Part shown: piece by piece, positions 49,262-61,625 of the stretch
Layout: every line of letters starts with the position of its first letter
Position numbering within the stretch: position 1 is the stretch's first letter
From: Hirudinaria manillensis
Taxonomy: Eukaryota > Annelida > Clitellata > Hirudinida > Hirudinidae
Length of the DNA: 64,000 bases
Assembly: GCA_034509925.1 (NCBI GenBank)
Contig: CM067532.1
Span: 2,608,142-2,672,141 of the forward strand
Direction of reading: 5' to 3'
Notes under the pieces: generated by a model
Databases searched by the model: none
What the model was told of the DNA's origin: nothing
What the model saw: the letters and a program-made list of their open reading frames with translations, nothing else
Position numbers and translations under genes: made by a program

Positions 49262-50821
49262 ATGGCGTTTAAGTTATTCCAAATGAATCTAATCGCTCTG
49301 CTTACATTACAATGCTGTTCGGCACTTTACATGTCAGCCATGTATTCCAGGATAAATGATATCAACGGAAGAGCAATGTGCATCAAGAACAAACCCGACG
49401 AAGTGTTTCGAAATGTGCAAAGTTCAGGTAGTTGTATTTCGATTTGCACAAGTATGCGGTCTCAGGGATACTCTTGTGCCAGGTTTATTAATATTATTCT
49501 GTTATAATATTATTATGTTTTCTTTCCAGTTAATTACAATTAGTCTGATAAATTTATGTCATATTTTTTTACAATCATTTTGGATTAACAATTGATTGAT
49601 AAAAGTAAAATGAATGAATTTTGAAATATTAATCAATGCAAATCTTCTACATCAGGATTAATATTCTGGAAATTGTTTTTATACAGTTTTTTTTCGTAAT
49701 TATGGGAATCTCGAATATTAACATCTTTCCTAATCGTTTAAAAGCGGAGTTTATCAATCTTGAAAGTTGTATACAGCCCACAACTACTTATTAATAAGTT
49801 ATTAATAAAAATATTTCAATAATTTTAAGTATAGCCTAATTTATTAGTGAGTGAGACACTGGCTCATGGCTTTTTGAAGGATTACCTTGTATAAATGGTC
49901 TTGTTATGCTTCACTTGATTTTAGACGTTGTCTTGAATTCAACAGGTTCCCGTTCTGTCCTAATAAAAATACTTAATTAATTACAACTGGAAGCAAAATA
50001 AATTTGCGATGCTTAAACTATCTCTATTATTTGCAGGATCAACTACAGAACAAATGCCAAATCTTGCGAATTGTTCAGTAATTGGGGACCCGATTCAATT
50101 GTTCAGCATACGATTGGATGTGTTTCATTTTTCAACACAGGTTAAGACATTACCAAATCAGTTACAAAGCATTGATTGACTCGTAGTCACTTGGACTTAT
50201 TAGCAATAAGTAAACCTGCATTACCTGCATTACTTATCCAGAATGTCCTCGAGACTTCTCATACTTATCGGAATATAGAAAATGCTACATGGTCGGAGTT
50301 CAAAAATTGATTTTCCAATCATCATTGGAATATTGCAATTCCTTGCATCCCCTTTCCCATGCCGTCGTTGTGAAGGGTCCAGATGATACAGCTGCTCTTG
50401 ATTCTTTTGTCGTATCGTTTCTTGGTGAGTAATGAAAAAAGGTTTGCTTTTCATAACCTTGGCAAGTGTGCAGAATTGAGAAATTAGAATTAATTAGAAT
50501 TTGGTCAACACATGGGTTCAGCAATTTCTTTTATTTGAAGATGTTCAGCCCATTATTTGCTGGAGAAACAAATACAATTACTCAATCAACATCTGGACAT
50601 CTGGAAGGAGACTGGTTCCGAAAAAATCCTCTCCTTTCGTTTGGGAACCTTTTCCAGGGCATTTGATACCGTTTGGAAATTATTCAAATTGGTTTCCCAC
50701 CGAACCAAGTTTTGGTATGAACAACGAAAGTTGCGTGGCATTTCTGACGAAATCGATTTGGAACGATGACAATTGTTGGTCGAAAAAATGCGTTTTGTGC
50801 GAGGTGGATCTCATTGATTGA
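49262..50821 (+). CDS. Secreted PAN/C-type lectin protein, array copy 5
   Basis: Four exons (49262-49482, 50037-50140, 50242-50424, 50541-50821) give 262 residues, phases 2, 1, 1. Exon 2 is three codons shorter than in most copies (after SCELFSNW), with no loss of frame. The signal peptide is shared with copy 4. The lectin part has ECPRDFSYLSEYRKCY, YCNSLHPLSHAV, NIWTSGRR, TEPSFGMNNESC, IWNDDNC and CVLCEVDLID. The sugar motif is EPS, and the preceding Gly of GEP is Thr. WND and all lectin-domain Cys are kept. AATAAA lies at 51027. Confidence 0.9.
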
Positions 50822-52174
50822 CAGATTTGTCATTTGTTGATGAAAAGCGCTTCTCAAGGAGAGATTATTTTTTAAATGATAGACATACATGTAATATATA
50901 TGCTATGTCTGCTTGTTAATATTTTCTTCTTTTTAATCAGACATTTTTAATCCAATTAGTAGATTTCTTTACGATTGATCTTTGGTTTCAGAAAGATTTT
51001 TGTGGTCTCCTTGTGATCGATTTTAAAATAAAAGAATTTTTGTCTCGCAGTTGGAGTTTAACAAATATTGTCTTATGTTTTTCTGATATTGTACCTATTT
51101 TATTTTAACTTTTAAGTAAGTATTATTAATAATAACACATTTTTAATGGGTAAATGTGACAATAACAACTGCCGTGTGTATCATTAACATCCAGAAAATA
51201 AGCGGGGTTTAAGCCAAAATATTAGAGGCAAATGTGAAAAAATAATTAAAACTCGGATTATTCATAGCGAAACGTGAATTACAGAACGAAAAGTTCATTA
51301 TTTTCATCTAAACTCGTCAAAATCATGTCACGTCGTGTGGACCTTTTTAAGAGAGACGATAAAATATTTAAGTGGTTCAAATGTTTTCTTAACACTCTTA
51401 AAAAGGATCACCCGGAAAAAATTTAACGATCCAGACTTGTGATCCCTCCAATTTTGCAACCATCCAATGTTATGGAAGCTTTCAATGAGAGAAAGTATTC
51501 AATTTTACCACGGAAGCATTCCCAACTTTGTGTTACCACGATTCTGGTATTAATGTTTTCATAAAGTTATATCTGAAAAGCTTAACTAAGCTTTACTAAC
51601 TAAGCTATGCTTAACCGATTACCCAAAACAAAAGGCTTAGCATTGATGGATGGTCGGATTTTGTCATCCCATAGAAGAATTTTCTTTACTACATTCTCGC
51701 CAATTTTTCTGTTAAAGGATTTAAACACAATTTATATGTTCTATGCAAAATTTTGATTGAAATCTCTATTTTGACCCAATTAATAATAACTATAATGCCA
51801 AAATGACGGTCAAAATTATTTTGAATTATTAAAATTCATATTTAATTGTTTAATAATTAGGGACTTATATGGATCGACGGTCCGGACTTTTCTTGACGTT
51901 GGAGATTTAAGAAATTTTTTCTGAAATGTCACGAAGGGATTTTCGTGTGTAAAGCTATTAATTGTGTTTAAGCAGACAAATACTATAGAAAGAAACATAA
52001 ATGCACCGAGACACCAGCAATTAGGGGAATAATTAAGGAAAACCGATGCTTTATTACATGCTTTTTAAGTGCATTTTGAAATTATTAGTTGAGTTGATCG
52101 AAACGCTTTCCAATTTAAAGTCAAATCCGGAGATTTTTTCTTAAAATTGAAGAAAGGCTCATTCAGTCAACAAG
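50822..52174. other. Gene-free spacer between lectin copies 5 and 6
   Basis: After the copy 5 3' flank there is AT-rich DNA with no recognised gene, RNA or element. Confidence 0.5.
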
Positions 52175-53639
52175 ATGGCTTGTCTCCAACTCCACACGAA
52201 TCTGATCGTTCTGCTGACAATCCGATGTTGTTCATCAGTTTACAAGATATCCACGTATTTTAAGTTAATCGATAGCAACGGAAGTGATACGTGCGTCTCG
52301 GACAAACCCGAAATTGTGTTTGAAAACGTACCAAACGCAGAAAGATGTCTCCTGATCTGCTCAGTTATGTGGTTGAAAGGATATCCTTGCATCAGGTTCG
52401 ATGTTGAATTAAATATTTTTAATATTTGTTTTTAATTAAATATCAATCAATCAATTAATTACTTATTAATATTCTAAATTTACAATGTAAGATTTAGGTG
52501 TGTCACCTTAATTCTATAACTTTTATAACAAAATGGAAGTCCACAAACAACTTGGTAGAACTTGAGGGAGGCTATTGAGTTAAAATCTTTTCATTTTCAC
52601 ATGTTATCTGAAATAGTGTAGCACGAGATATGCATTGAATTACGTACAATGAATTATGCATGAATTAAATTACAATTTTTATAAACAATGTAGTATGTAA
52701 CTCAATGAAACAGATACAAATTTAATAATGAAATACTTCTTAATAATTCAAATACGATATTCAAATTACACTCAAATTGCGCTCGCAATAATAAAGTTAA
52801 CAGTCCACAAAACATGTAATATCGTGATGTGTAATGTGTTGGTTTTTGGCAACAAATTGTGATAAATTGAATATTTATAATAGTTAATATTTCATTAACT
52901 ATTTTGCAGAATCAATTACAGAGGGAGAATAAATGCATGCGAACTTCACGGCAATTGGACGATTTACTCAACGATGGTGCCAGCCAATTCCTGTGATGAA
53001 TGCGTCTCTTATTTCAACATGGGTATCGTATAGGAGCATTTATTTTCTTTAATATTTAATAAATAGATTTACTTTGAAAAAGTACATTATTTTTTTTTGC
53101 AGCCTGTCCCCAAAACTTTGTGTTCTTGCCTGATTATAAAAAGTGTTACAAAATGGTTAATACCAAGTTTGATTTCAAGTCATCATTGGAACATTGTAAT
53201 TCACTGCATCCACTTTCTCATGCTGTTGTTGTGAATGACCTTAAGGAGACCAGTGCCCTCGATGACTTCATCGTATCGATTATCAGTAAGTAATATTAAA
53301 AAAGCTTTTAACTCATGACAAATCACTTAGAAATTGTTTTACGTTTACCTTTGATGTTTCCCAGATGCTAGTATATGTGTAAAGAACTACAAAACATTCT
53401 GGATCGACATCTGGACTTCAGGAAGGAGAATGTGGCGAAACAAATCCTCTCCTTTCGTTTGGGAACCTTTTCCTGGACAACTGGTGCCTTTTGGAAATTA
53501 TGCAAATTGGTATCCGAAAGAACCTAGCTTTTCAGGAAATAACGAGAGTTGCATGGCTTTTCTAGCGAAATCTCGTTGGAATGATGCCAATTGTTGGTCA
53601 GAGAAATGCATTTTGTGCGAGGTGGATATCGATGATTGA
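52175..53639 (+). CDS. Secreted PAN/C-type lectin protein, array copy 6
   Basis: Four exons (52175-52395, 52910-53022, 53103-53285, 53365-53639) give 263 residues, phases 2, 1, 1. The signal peptide is MACLQLHTNLIVLLTIRCCS. PAN-like Cys lie in TCVSDKPE, RCLLIC, YPCIRINYR, ACELHGNW and ECVSYFN. Exon 1 is closer to copy 3 (RCLLIC, YPCIR) than to copies 4-5. The lectin part has ACPQNFVFLPDYKKCYK, HCNSLHPLSHAV, DIWTSGRR, KEPSFSGNNESC, RWNDANC and CILCEVDIDD: EPS plus WND. AATAAA lies at 53734, close behind the stop. It is the last copy in the window. Confidence 0.9.
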
Positions 53640-54642
53640 TATCTGAGTAAGTACAGTCTGAGAAAGAGGGTTGATTGCTAATCTTCAATTGTGATTCAAT
53701 GGTTTTGTCTCGACATTTTTTAAAATTTAAATTAATAAAAGTCTTTCTGGCGCTAAATTAGTTCTTTATTCAACTTCAATAATTGAAGTGAAGAAATAGA
53801 AGTTTCGCTTGCCAGCACAGTTTGTTGCCGGAACTGCAAACATTTTTTGGCTAGTCGAGGTGGGAGAGAAGGCATTTCTGCTTCATTCGGTTTCCATCAC
53901 AAAACGGAAAGGAATCAACATTCAGTTCGGGCCATGCAGCTACCAAGTGAACAAGAATGGGTTCGGAGAGCCGGCTGGTCTAAGTTTTGAACTTGAGCTT
54001 TGAAATGCTGAATGCAGAACCACTCAGTTGCATGAAGCCACGGCTGAACAGTCCACGAGTTCTGGAAAGTGCTGAAGCATAACAGAGATAGGATTACAAA
54101 AGTGGGGAATAAGATCCCAGTATAGTTATTATAATAAAGTTATTAATGGTCACGCCTTCAATCTAATAAATGAAATTTCTATAAATTAGAACTTAGGCTT
54201 CATGTTGCAATTCTAAGACAGTCTCACGGATGTTACGTGCTATCGTTATACCCCAGCAAAATTCGAATTAATTAAAATTCAGGTTATATTTATAAAAGGG
54301 TTCGAGATAGACTTAAGATAGTCACTTAAAATATCCCTAAGTAAATATGGGTGCTGAAATATGGGTACAATAATAGAGATTGGGTGTGGCACATACCACA
54401 TCCTTTAAACCATTGTAATCGTTCGCTGTGTTGTCGCTGTGTTATGTTAGCTATATAAATGATTTTGTCCCAATATTCACTTTGCCCATTTCATATATGA
54501 TGAAAGATATTGTTTATACTTAATAAATGATAAATAAAAAGAAGTTTACCAATAAAATATTAAAAATGCTGAGAAAATCCAAGTGACAAAGATCATTGAA
54601 AACAACTTGTTCCACGTGTATCGATGAAATCCATTCCGGAGC
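53640..54642. other. Gene-free stretch before the Cys-loop receptor
   Basis: A GC-richer open frame (53809-54003) resembles no family. The rest is AT-rich with nothing recognised. Confidence 0.5.
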
Positions 54643-54650
54643 TATAAATA
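54643..54650 (+). promoter_or_regulatory. TATA box of the Cys-loop receptor gene
   Basis: TATAAATA sits 51 bases before the ATG at 54694, the right spacing for a very short 5' UTR. It supports the chosen start. Confidence 0.55.
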
Positions 54651-54693
54651 GCTTCTCCAGGTGAACTCCGTGATCCCTTGAATCAAAAGAAAG

Positions 54694-57285
54694 ATGAACA
54701 TCATTCCAGTCTTCCTGGCTTTGGAATTCGTGTGAGTATTTGGGGTCTCAATCGAGACTGTTGTTGTCGCTGTCGTATATATTTCTGTTTTAATAGAATT
54801 TTAGCCTATTTTATTATTAATAATCTTTTTATTTTTAATTCTGGAAAATCGAACGATTATCAGTGATCAGCTGAAGGTCACCATTTGAAATTTAAAAAAG
54901 GAGCCAATTTAATTGCAGTTTGTTGAAAGTTAAGTTAAAAGTTCGTACAAAATCTTCTAAATTAGGTGTTCCAAGTTTTATGTAATTCTAATAGGATCAA
55001 GTAATGCTTGCAAATGACTGTTCGAACCTTTGGAAAGACCAATTCTATATATTTATTTATATAGATATTTATTAATATTGGTATAATTTATTATTTATTA
55101 TAATTAACTTCATAATACATTTTGAAATGCCGCACCATCGTAAATGAGCTTATATAAAAGTTCTAATCTCTATTAAATGAACAGTATCGTAAGGGACTGG
55201 TAAATTGAAAGAATAGAGTTGAAGAATAAGGCTTACAAAGTAATACATAAAAAATCAAACGACAACATAAGAATTATAAAGAAATGGAATAATATTTAAA
55301 AAAAATGAAATAATCAGATGAAAGCACAATTTTAATAACACGATTTCAAAACAATGCTGCAACACTTAGCCTAGAATTTCACACTGTCAATTCAGCTTTT
55401 GGTTACTATTTTGCATGATAATTTATATTATAATTATAATAACTATTATTATATTACCATCATATTAGATATTACATTATTATGGGATGCGGCCCACCCC
55501 CGGAGAACGTCAGGGGTTTCAAAGGGCCGAAACGTTCGAAGATGGGGGACCTTCTCTGAGGATCCCTGTCGGAAAGCTCCGAGAAGGAGTTTCCAGCATC
55601 ATTTACATAATCATTATTATTAGATTTCACTTTATTTTATTCTGGTAATTGTAATAATTCTACTAATTCTCGTTTTATGTCACGTTAATGTTACTTAAAT
55701 TCTCTGAAGAAATTTCGTGAATGGCGGACAGAGGGAGTACCTGCTTAAGATGCTGATGGACAATTACCACGCCTCCTCACCCTCCATTGCTCATCATCTC
55801 TCTCCTAGAGAGGTCAAGGTCGCTCTATCAATAATTGATGTCGTCAGATTCGATTATCCCTACATCGATCTGGTGGTTCTTTTGACGCTGGTGAGTCCAC
55901 AAGTAAAGACTAACGACGATGACGATGATGACGATGACGTCGACGATGATTATTATAATTATGGAATTCATATTTAATAAATGTTAATATTCATTATTCA
56001 TTATTTATTAATAATGCAGTAATAATAATGATAGTATTTATAAAATAATAACAAAGAAATAATAATCATCAAGATGTTGATCTTGATCATCATCGTAATG
56101 TTAACAGTTGACTATTGAAGCAGTTAACTTAAGAACATTTAAGCTGCTCAAGACTGCCTAGGCAGATGATCTCATTCCTAAGAATGAAATTTATTTAAAA
56201 ACTCGATTTTAAAATAAAATTTTCATTGTTTACATTCCTATCCAAATGTAAATGTTTAGTGTTGGGGTTAGCATTAGGAGGTTAGGGTTAGGGATAAGGT
56301 TAGGGTTAGGCATAGGTTTAGGATAGGGTAAGGGTTAGGGTTAGGGATAAGGATAAGGATAGGGTATTAGTGTTAGGGTTAAAACAAATTGTTTTTTGCT
56401 TTGGTTTTTCTCTTGTAAAATAAAATCCAGGAATGGTACGAGGAGAGGTTGGAATGGCTTCCGGAAGAGTTCCAGAACATTCGAGAGATGACGATAACTT
56501 CAGACCGTGTTTGGACGCCTCGTGTTGTATTCCTTAACACGTACTTACAAGGAGTTTCGTGGCTTTCTTTCTATGTATTTTGTAGTTTCATTAGCTCACT
56601 TTTAAAACGAATATTGTTATAACTTAATAATTATTATTATTATTATAATTATTATAATAATAATTATTATTACAGTGTTATTGCTATTATTATTATGTTA
56701 TTATATTATATTGTTGTTCTTTAAAGTTTATTAAAGTACTATCGACTTGAATTCACAAGTATTCGCATCGTTCAATCCATCAATATTAATACTTCATTCG
56801 ATGTGAAGTTTTTTGAATAATAATTATATTATTATTTTTGTTATTAATATAAAAATTACTCCATTAATGAAATCGTATAAATCAGTGTGGCTCCGAATCA
56901 AGTCATTCACGGCTGTTGTGTGACGTCATCGAGTTCAGGTCACGTGAGGTGGCCGAGACGGGAAAAGATATTTTTAACCTGCAACCTACAACCTCCAATC
57001 GTAACCGACCAATCGGAATGCTTGATCTTGCTGACCTCATGGACACAACAAGACGACGAGATCTTCCTAACATCAGCAACAACAACAACAACAACATCTT
57101 CAATAACAACAACAGCAACAGCAACAATGCAACGACATTCGGCAACACATTCCCAGGTCTGGAGCAACAAGCACTTCCGTTGGTCTCTGAATCAACTCAA
57201 CTCCAGCGGTTACCATGGAAACTCGGGCGCCCGGTTGACCGGACTCCAAGATGGGGGGTCTGTCCGTGTTGAGTACCAGCTGATT
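54694..57285 (+). CDS. Cys-loop (nicotinic-type) receptor subunit, ligand-binding half
   Basis: Four exons in frame (54694-54731, 55710-55890, 56431-56540, 56886-57285) give the first 243 residues. Exon 1 is a signal peptide, MNIIPVFLALEF. Then come EYLLKMLMDNYH (N-terminal helix), VALSIIDVVRFDYPYID, EWYEERLEWLPEEFQNIRE, SDRVWTPRVVFLNT, SSGHVRW, the Cys-loop CNLQPPIVTDQSEC, LILLTSWTQQDDEI and VEYQLI. Order and spacing follow nicotinic receptor ligand-binding domains. Oddities: the Cys-loop has 12 rather than 13 residues between its cysteines and lacks the usual FPFD; the adjacent Cys pair of alpha subunits is absent; and a Thr-rich microsatellite-encoded stretch interrupts the domain after TSWTQQDDEI. 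No membrane exon is certain, so the gene may continue to the right, be degenerate or encode a soluble form. Confidence 0.72.
55487..55610 (+). repeat. GC-rich dispersed element, copy B, in receptor intron 1
   Basis: It matches the reverse complement of 39585-39670, starting GATGCGGCCCACCCCCGGAG. Its GC-rich composition stands out sharply from the AT-rich intron around it. It contains no intact protein frame. Confidence 0.55.
56253..56385. repeat. Interstitial telomere-like (TTAGGG) tract
   Basis: About 130 bases of GTTAGGG, GGATAAGG, GGCATAGG and GTAAGGG variants within receptor intron 2. Units are degenerate, so it is not a recent telomere fusion. Confidence 0.85.
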
Positions 57286-58472
57286 GTGAGGCCCACAATG
57301 GAATGGAAGCAACCGACGACGAGAATACGATGGTCAGGTGGATTGATGAGGAACCGAGCCCGAGAGTTGAGAGTTCAACTCCTGGTTTGCGCATCGATGT
57401 TTTGCGTTTATGTCTCTATTTTCATTTGGTTGTTTGTATCTCGACCATGTTTCACAGTCCCACTATTCACGTGCAGTCTAAATTATTAATTAATATACAA
57501 ATTAAAATTTATCGAATAATTAATATTTATTTAATTGTCGATTTAACGGTTTAATTCTGGTCGAAAATTTTTAGAAAATGCTTTGTTTAAAAGTCGTTCG
57601 ATGTCGTCCCGCAAAACCTCTGAAGTGAAGAATTTCAGGGGAAAGTTTGGAAAATTAACCTACCCAGATTCCACGTTGTTTGCGAATAGGTTGGAAAATG
57701 AAGCCTTAAATGTAATTGTTAAAATTTGTCAATAATTATAATTATATTATCTAATAATTATAATTAATTAATTAATTTATTATTATTTAATTAATTAATT
57801 ATGTTTATGATTATATTATGTAACAATTAGCTGTTAATTATTATAATTATAAATAATTAGTAATAACTGTTATTATATTGTATTATATATATATAAATTA
57901 TAATTATAATTATAATGGATGCTGAAATTAATCGAAATATTTTTAAAGTGCGATAAGCGATGATAAGCTAAAAGAAAATGTAACCTGAGTACGTGGAAGA
58001 TCCTTATTAGTTCAAAGTTTCTTCATTTTTTGAAAAAGACTTTTGAATTTTCTAAGACTTATTGCTTCTATTTTAATTCATTTTTTGTAACAAATCGTTT
58101 TATTCGAATTTATTTGAAGAGGTTAATCGTAATAGAGATTTAAATAAATTATTTAATAAATTAATATGAATTATTATTAACATAAATTGCTTTATAAATG
58201 AATAAATCATAAACAATCTTTAATAATATGGTAGAGTAGAAAACAATAACTTACGTTAAGTTATTATAAATATAAATTGGTACATAAATTAATAAATTAT
58301 AAACATCCATAGCATTACAGTAGAACAAAAACCTCATGATGTAAATACGAAGCAAATATTTCTTAATTAATTCCAATTAATTTATTAATTAACTTGCTGA
58401 CATTGGTGGATCCCAAGTCCCAGCAACGGATGTCCACAAAATGCCACTGGTTTTCAAATTATCCACCCCCTA

Positions 58473-58525
58473 ACCCTAACCATCTAACCCTAACCCCCTA
58501 ACCCTAACCGCAACCCAAACCCTGT
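58473..58525. repeat. Interstitial telomere-like (CCCTAA) tract
   Basis: Several CCCTAACC units with variants over about 50 bases, opposite in sense to the tract at 56.3 kb. Confidence 0.8.
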
Positions 58526-59431
58526 AAGTAGAATCCATTTCATGGAATTCTCTATTCAGTATCCGCCTACGAGTATCCCTTTTAAGATCTTCTGTTGACT
58601 GAAAAACAATGAATTAATTGCAAAATAAAAATAAAACAAAAAATAATCCGAAGAAAAATAATCTTTAAAAAGCTTTTCTTAGAGAAAGAATGTCTTTTTT
58701 CTTCTTCTTCTTCTTCTTCTTTCATTCACTCATCCTCAGAAGTGAACGAATTCCCAGGCCACCCACCTTGGAACATCGGATCACGTGACACAACAGATGT
58801 TGCTATCGACGGATGTCTGGAGTTATGAAGGATAAATTTATGCAATTCTGGTCTGCACACACTGGGTTTTTTTTGTACATTTTCCATTCTTAGCAGAATT
58901 TTTCATTTCTTCTTCAATCAATCAATCAATCCCATGAGCAACGAGGGATAAAGCGACACCTGGAATTAAGCGGATCTGGAGCGGAACGGATTGAAGCATA
59001 GGCAGGTGGTCGCTGGCGGATCTCCTGGCGGAAAAGCGAAAACGAGACATCGAAGGATCTGCCTAGTCTCCTAGAATCATCCGAGCGTGGCCGGATCAAG
59101 AATGAACCCGCATTCGACGGTGCGTGACGGCAAGAAAAACAGCGCGCAAGGATACGTCGGGTGGAAACGCAGACCTCGCAAGGAGAGACGGATAGCGCAG
59201 ACGGTCTGGCGCAAGTGGAACTATTTTATTCACCGGCGTTCTTATCGCCTGGAGAGATTCCAGTCTGTATTATAACGCTCGGCGTGGTAAGCCCATCGCT
59301 CGAACAAGCTTCTGGCTCGAATCGGCGTCGTTCAAGCAAATTCTAGCGCCGGTCGTAAATGAGGGATGGATGCACGGATGAATGAGTAGAGGCAGGGATT
59401 GATGGCTGACGGTCGCAGATGGGTGGGTGGA

Positions 59432-59541
59432 CGAGTGGGTGGACGGACAGACAGATGGCTGGGTGGGTAGTCGAGTTGGTGGACGGACAGACAGATGGCT
59501 GGGTGGATGATCGAGCGGGTGGACAGACAGATGGATGGATG
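59432..59541. repeat. 40-bp minisatellite, 2.75 units
   Basis: Units start at 59432, 59472 and 59512, each opening CGAG followed by GGTGGAC and GGACAGACAGATGG. The third is shortened and runs into GGAT tetranucleotides. Confidence 0.85.
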
Positions 59542-60763
59542 GAAAGGTTGGCTGGTGCAGATTTTATTAGCAGAGGTGTGGCGACATCTAACCAAGGCGG
59601 ATTATTGTTATTGTAATAATAATCAAATATTATGACTATGATATCTTCTTTGGCAATAAATCATTCGTGGCAGTTATATCAAACCAATTTTGCTAACTAT
59701 AATGACAATTATTATAATATAATAGCCGTAATAGTAATAATAATAATAATAACCAAATGAGAATGAAAAACTGCCACTAATCGAACTAAACTAGGACTGA
59801 TGGTGGCTCGAAAAAGTGCAGACGACAAATGCGGGCCATCATACCCGGCTATTTAGATCCGTCTTAATTAATGTCAACAAATCCGGCAAGAATTCATCAC
59901 CGAGATGAACACCTTTCTCCGGATGGATGTTCCAGGATGGACGATGTCTCTTCCCCTCCAATGTTTCAGCAGATAATAAATGCTAATTGATTGATTGACT
60001 GATTGACTGATTGGCCGATTGAGTGATCGACTGATTGATCGAATGATTGATAGCGTTCCTCGGTTGTTCATCTGCTCGTCAACAGCTGATGTCAGATCCT
60101 GATGCGATGGGACGAGTTAAACAGAAATTATTTCGAATTTTAAAATTTATGGATTCTACTTTTTTGGCAATTAACAACAACAACGACGACAGCAATCGTC
60201 ATCGTCATCATCATCATCATCACCATCTCAGTAGCACCTACGTAACAGGTGTCTACTCAATCATCTTGGATGCATCTAGTTGGTCTTCAAAGATTAAAGC
60301 ACAAAAAGCATCGGAAATTGATGGGAAAAAAAATCCGGAAATCCCAACACCGGAGAACTCGGAAATTCCAAGCCGGAATCCAGCTTTTTGACATGTTGAG
60401 GGGGAGAAAATGATGGCGTTGGATGACTCATTTTTTTGTTTTTAATTTAATTAATTTATTTTTTTAAATATTCATTTAATTTTAAATATTAATTTTAAAA
60501 CATCGATTTCTTCCTAAATTGAGCTCAAGTTATTTCTAGCAACGGCCAGGAATAAAATTTATTTTAAAAAATAATTCAAGAAAACAAAAAGCCATTCATT
60601 GAATCGATGTAATGCGGTGCATTACAATTATTATTGTAATTATTTCAGCAGTAATAATGTTGTTGTTGGTAATAAAGGTTCATTTATATGGCGCCAGACG
60701 CCTCAGAAAAAAAATAATTTTAATCGCTATTAAAAATAAAATAAATTAAAACTAGGGTCAGCA

Positions 60764-60842
60764 TCATCATCATCATCGTCTTCTTCTTCTTCCTCATCGT
60801 CGTCTTCATTGTCATCATCATCGTCGTCGTCGTCATCATCGC
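60764..60842. repeat. ATC/GTC/TTC triplet microsatellite
   Basis: Mixed ATC, TTC and GTC triplets over about 80 bases. Confidence 0.85.
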
Positions 60843-61496
60843 CACAAGTCCTTTATTCTACGATGAAAGAAATCCTTCTCACGACTCGAGTAATAATTTC
60901 TTTTTTAAAAATTATCCTCTAAAAAGAAACATTAATTGAGAATAAATTGAGAATCAAATCTCCATTTCTGACACGTGACGAGCGATGACTTCCAAGTGGC
61001 AAATGACAATTTATCGCTCAGCCATTCGTTCGAATGATTTTCGATTTCAATGGTCAGCTTTAATCACAATTACAGTTCTTTTGGAAGATCATTATTTAAA
61101 ATTATCTCTTAAATTTCATCATTTTTTGTTTTTGTCGGCAGTTATTTGCTGTTTAATAAATTTCATTTTAATAACTTTAATGATATTTATAATTAAGAAT
61201 GATATTCTTCATATAATATTTATAATTTATGATATTTTTTAAAATAATATTTATAATTTGTGAAATTCTTTGAATAATATTTATAATTTATGAAATCTTT
61301 TGAATAATATTTATAATTTATTAATTCTTCTGAATAATATTTATAATTTATGAAATCCTTTACCACTGAAAGAGACTCTTGTGACAAAAAAAATGGCCTC
61401 CCCAAAAAAAAAAAATAAAAATAAAACGAAGAGAGAGAGAGAAGCACTCTGGAACATTATTGAATTTTCAGAAGTAACATTCAATCCATTATTCAC

Positions 61497-61625
61497 TCCA
61501 TCATTCATTCTTATTCATTCCTCTTATTCGTTCATTCATTCATTCATTGATTCATTCGTTCGTTCGATTATTCGTTCACTCGTTCATTCATTCACTCCTC
61601 AATTCAATCCATCACTCACTCGACG
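61497..61625. repeat. CATT/CGTT tetranucleotide repeat
   Basis: Imperfect ATTC/GTTC units over about 130 bases; they generate a Ser/His/Phe-rich frame that is not a gene. Confidence 0.8.

Noticed and set aside
57209..57222. X-box-like GTTACCATGGAAAC
   Set aside because: The second half does not match the RFX half-site and it lies in a coding exon.
57286..57489. Continuation of receptor exon 4 with a hydrophobic segment (VCASMFCVYVSIFIWLFV)
   Set aside because: A good donor (GTGAGG) at 57286 follows VEYQLI where family members are often split; the segment beyond does not align with M1 and is too far from the last beta strand.
59201..59286. Possible M1-M2 exon of the Cys-loop receptor
   Set aside because: It has an AG before it, a GT after it and a GEIPVCII stretch, but no preceding M1 helix and only a loose motif match, so it was not added to the gene model.
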